In this document: piece by piece, positions 5,208 through 7,484 of the stretch
How the letters are laid out: each line of letters starts with the position of its first letter
Position numbering within the stretch: position 1 is the stretch's first letter
NCBI GenBank assembly: GCA_913054205.1
Contig: CAJXJM010000117.1
Span: forward strand, 1-7,484
Direction: 5' to 3'
Length of the DNA: 7,484 nt
Source: an uncultured Rhodospirillaceae bacterium
GTDB lineage: Bacteria; Pseudomonadota; Alphaproteobacteria; Rhodospirillales; UBA2165
Notes under the pieces: generated by a model
Databases searched by the model: none
Seen by the model: only the letters and a program-made list of their open reading frames with translations
Told to the model about the DNA's origin: nothing
Program-made: the position numbers and the translations under genes

Positions 5208-6785
5208 ATGAATTCCAAGCTAACTTCGGCTTTTGCTGCTGCCATTACGGTGGCCATAATGGCGACGCCGGTTTATGCGGAAAATGTTATCCGCTGGGCC
5301 AGCCAGGGCGACGCCCTAACAGCGGACCCGCATGCTGCAAATGAATCGCCGACCCATTCAGCATCGCGCAAAATCTACGACGTTCTCTACTACAATGATA
5401 AAGACATGAAGAACACGCCTTGGCTTGCCACGGGTTACAAGCTGGTTAATGCAACAACATGGGAATTCTCATTGCGCAAGGGTGTCAGGTTCCATGATGG
5501 ATCAGATTTCACTGCTGCTGATGTGAAATTTTCCATTGAGCGTGCATTATCACCGACGTCCGATTTGAAGCACGACATCAGTTCCATCAGTGAAGTGAAG
5601 GTAATTGATAAGCATACGGTACAGGTCATTACCAAAGGACCGAACCCGATTTTGCGCAACCAGCTGACAAACATCTTCATCATGTCGAAGGCATGGTCAG
5701 AGAAAAACGGTGTCACCAAACCTCAAGACCGGGCCGGCAAGCAAGAAACCTACGCCGTGCGCCATGCTATGGGTACGGGCCCGTTCAAGCTGCAATTGCG
5801 TGAGCCGGACGTTAAAACCATTTTGGTCAAAAACAACGACTGGTGGGGGCTGAAGACCTATCCCCATGAAGTCGATAAAATCATCTATACACCAATCGCC
5901 AATCAAGCGACCCGTGTGGCAGCGTTGCTGTCAGGCGAGTTGGACTTCATTCTCGATCCGCCGCTGCAGGATCTTAATCGGATCAAAAATACGGCAGGTT
6001 TGCATCTTGAGCAGACGGCTCAGGTCCGCACCATTTTCCTTGGTATGAACCAGGGCGTGAAAGAATTGCTGACCTCCAACATCAAGGGCAAAAACCCTCT
6101 CGCTGATCAGCGGGTGCGGCAGGCTATGTATCAGGCCATCAATATCGAAGCGATTAAGAAGAAAGTTATGCGCGGCTATGCCGTCCCTGCCGGTCTGATC
6201 ACACCGCCGGCTGTTCATGGGTATACAGAAGCGCTGAACAAACGTCGTCCATACGACATTGGAGCCGCCAAGAAATTGCTGGCTGATGCCGGATATGCGG
6301 ATGGTTTCAGCATTCAGCTCGATTGCCCGAACAACCGCTACATCAATGATGAAGGAATTTGTCAGGCTGTCGTTGGTATGCTCGGTAAAATCGGCATCAA
6401 AGTAACATTGTCGGCAATTCCGAAAACGCTTCACTTCCCGAAAATCAAAAACCGGGAAACAGATTTTTACATGCTGGGTTGGGGTGTTTCCACGCTCGAT
6501 TCCCACTATGTGTTCAATCTGCTGGTTAAGAGTGCCGACAAAGGCTGGAACGGAACCGGCTTCAAAGATGAAGACATTGACAACACAATTCAGCAAATCG
6601 AGAGCGAGGTCGATTTCCCGAAGCGTGACAAGTTGATCGCAAAAGTCTGGAAAAAGATGCGCGATAACGTCAACTATTTGCCCCTGCATCATCAGGTTAT
6701 CGTCTGGGCAATGAGCGACAAGCTCGATATCCCCATCGTTGCTGATGATGGCGTACGCTTCATCTATACCAAGTTCAAAAAATAG
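5208..6785 (+). CDS. periplasmic ABC transporter substrate-binding protein, SBP_bac_5 (peptide/opine/nickel) family
   Basis: This 525-residue secreted binding protein delivers its ligand to an ABC importer of the dipeptide/oligopeptide type. A signal peptide is clear: Lys4, a hydrophobic stretch at about 8-20, and likely cleavage after PVYA (Ala24). There is no lipobox Cys, so the mature protein is probably soluble in the periplasm, as in Gram-negative bacteria. Family landmarks include WEFSLRKGVRFHDG at 85-98 followed by FTAADVKFS (101-109), and TGPFKL further on. Cys373 and Cys385, in the DCPNNRY...GIC segment, could form a disulfide. The mature length of about 500 residues is normal for the family. 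The ligand may be a di/oligopeptide or another amide-type compound; the hydrolase nearby favours something an M20 enzyme can cleave. It is the first gene of a transporter operon divergent from the TetR gene. Confidence 0.93.
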   Translation: MNSKLTSAFAAAITVAIMATPVYAENVIRWASQGDALTADPHAANESPTHSASRKIYDVLYYNDKDMKNTPWLATGYKLVNATTWEFSLRKGVRFHDGSDFTAADVKFSIERALSPTSDLKHDISSISEVKVIDKHTVQVITKGPNPILRNQLTNIFIMSKAWSEKNGVTKPQDRAGKQETYAVRHAMGTGPFKLQLREPDVKTILVKNNDWWGLKTYPHEVDKIIYTPIANQATRVAALLSGELDFILDPPLQDLNRIKNTAGLHLEQTAQVRTIFLGMNQGVKELLTSNIKGKNPLADQRVRQAMYQAINIEAIKKKVMRGYAVPAGLITPPAVHGYTEALNKRRPYDIGAAKKLLADAGYADGFSIQLDCPNNRYINDEGICQAVVGMLGKIGIKVTLSAIPKTLHFPKIKNRETDFYMLGWGVSTLDSHYVFNLLVKSADKGWNGTGFKDEDIDNTIQQIESEVDFPKRDKLIAKVWKKMRDNVNYLPLHHQVIVWAMSDKLDIPIVADDGVRFIYTKFKK

Positions 6786-6810
6786 ATAATATGCTGACTT
6801 AAGCAGGCGG

Positions 6811-6841
6811 CCCCGGATGCGAAATCATTTCGCATCCGGGG
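6811..6841 (+). promoter_or_regulatory. perfect intercistronic hairpin between binding-protein and permease genes
   Basis: CCCCGGATGCGAAAT (6811-6825) is followed by one base and its exact reverse complement (6827-6841). In RNA this gives a GC-rich stem of about 13-14 pairs with a 3-5 base loop. No T-run follows, so full termination is unlikely. Such stems between an abundant binding protein and its permease commonly stabilise the upstream message or reduce downstream expression. The 3' arm also contains most of the GGGGAG (6838-6843) that could serve the mini-ORF at 6853. Confidence 0.85.
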
Positions 6842-6852
6842 AGCTTGAATTT

Positions 6853-6870
6853 ATGCAAGAATTTTTATGA
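6853..6870 (+). CDS. five-codon mini-ORF overlapping the permease start
   Basis: ATG CAA GAA TTT TTA TGA encodes MQEFL. It follows GGGGAG (6838-6843) by nine bases, and its TGA overlaps the permease ATG as ATGA (6867-6870). The permease ATG itself has only a weak AAGAA upstream. The arrangement fits translational coupling, in which ribosomes terminating here restart on the permease. Most of the Shine-Dalgarno is in the 3' arm of the preceding hairpin and would be masked when that folds. Translation of the peptide is not demonstrated, and an ORF this short can arise by chance. Confidence 0.35.
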   Translation: MQEFL

Positions 6871-7484
6871 TCGCTTACGTCATTCAAAGAGCGCTACAGG
6901 CGGTTGCCGTAATGGTCGTCGTCTCTCTGGTTTCTTTCATGCTGTTCAACTTCGTCGGCGATCCTGTCGATAACATGGTGGGCCAAGAAGCATCGTACGA
7001 AGAGCGTGTCGCCATGAGGGATAATTTGGGCCTCAATGATCCGTTTTTAATTCAGTTTGGGCGCTTTATGGGTAACGCAATGCAAGGGGAATTCGGGATT
7101 TCCTACCGAATTCAGCGTCCTGTGGCCGACCTTATTGCCGAACGGATGCCCGCGACACTTGAGCTGGTTATCATTTCGGCAATATTGTCCGTCTTCCTTG
7201 GAATCCCCATGGGCATATACACGGGAATTAAACCCAATTCATGGCTGAGCCGATCTTTTCTGGTCGGTTCACTGGTCGGGGTTACGCTGCCGACTTTTGT
7301 CATCGGCATTTTGTTAATTTATATTTTCGCCGTCGGCTTAGGCATCTTGCCATCATTTGGCAGGGGGGAGGCCATTCAAATCGGCTGGTGGTCCACCGGT
7401 TTGCTGACGGCATCGGGGTGGAAGGCGATTATCATGCCATCCGTCACCCTGGCTCTGTTTCAGATGACTATTATCATGCGCTTG
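6867..7484 (+). CDS. ABC transporter permease, DppB/OppB type, 3'-truncated by window edge
   Basis: The first 206 codons of an inner-membrane permease of the dipeptide/oligopeptide/nickel importer family are present; the frame is open to the last base. The N-terminus MIAYVIQRALQAV leads into membrane segment 1 (about 9-30), followed by GDP at 31-33 and a periplasmic domain with LGLNDP and GEFGISY (74-80). The BPD_transp_1 core starts near 95, with segments at about 97-119 and 131-155 and a further one beginning near 187. The cytoplasmic EAA loop that contacts the ATPase lies beyond the window. A second permease (DppC-like) and ATPase genes would be expected to follow. The start at 6867 matches the usual N-terminus of the family, though its own ribosome binding site is weak. 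Confidence 0.9.
   Translation, partial: MIAYVIQRALQAVAVMVVVSLVSFMLFNFVGDPVDNMVGQEASYEERVAMRDNLGLNDPFLIQFGRFMGNAMQGEFGISYRIQRPVADLIAERMPATLELVIISAILSVFLGIPMGIYTGIKPNSWLSRSFLVGSLVGVTLPTFVIGILLIYIFAVGLGILPSFGRGEAIQIGWWSTGLLTASGWKAIIMPSVTLALFQMTIIMRL

Noticed and set aside
5931..6692. 253-codon open frame on the minus strand inside the binding-protein gene
   Set aside because: It is wholly within the SBP_bac_5 coding region and shows no coherent motifs; chance antisense frame.
6811..6850. Intrinsic terminator at the hairpin after the binding-protein gene
   Set aside because: The stem is strong but is followed by AGCTTGAATTT rather than a T-run, and the permease gene of the same transporter follows at once, so an intercistronic regulatory or processing stem fits better.

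Overview
The window looks like part of a bacterial chromosome carrying a catabolic or uptake locus. The moderate base composition, the protein styles (M20/HipO-type amidohydrolases, a periplasmic SBP_bac_5 transporter protein without a lipobox, TetR control) and Shine-Dalgarno starts suggest a Gram-negative proteobacterium, plausibly an alphaproteobacterium. That assignment is inference, not proven by any marker gene. No rRNA, tRNA, CRISPR array, transposase or phage gene is visible.

Layout, left to right. (1) Bases 2-685, plus strand: the C-terminal part of an M20 amidohydrolase, cut by the window edge. (2) Bases 686-1099: a 414-base gap without a convincing gene. It holds a 12-base direct repeat, a TACAT/ATGTA palindrome and a doubtful 36-codon ORF. 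(3) Bases 1100-3045, plus strand: two tandem Gfo/Idh/MocA-type NAD(P)-dependent oxidoreductases, each 323 residues and 2 bases apart, clearly paralogous. A stem-loop overlaps the end of the second. (4) Bases 4958 down to 3083, minus strand: a TetR-family regulator followed 43 bases later by a complete M20 amidohydrolase, converging on the oxidoreductase pair. (5) Bases 4959-5207: an AT-rich divergent control region. (6) Bases 5208-7484, plus strand: a secreted peptide-type ABC substrate-binding protein, a perfect intercistronic hairpin, then the start of a DppB/OppB-type permease running off the right edge.

Working model (inference): the ABC importer brings in a peptide-like or amide-conjugated compound. 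The M20 enzymes cleave the amide bond in the cytoplasm, and the oxidoreductase pair oxidises or reduces one of the products. The TetR protein, divergent from the transporter and upstream of the hydrolase, probably senses the substrate or a breakdown product. The most unusual detail is the junction between binding protein and permease. There a strong hairpin covers the Shine-Dalgarno of a five-codon mini-ORF whose stop codon overlaps the permease start, an arrangement that could set the expression ratio of the two genes.
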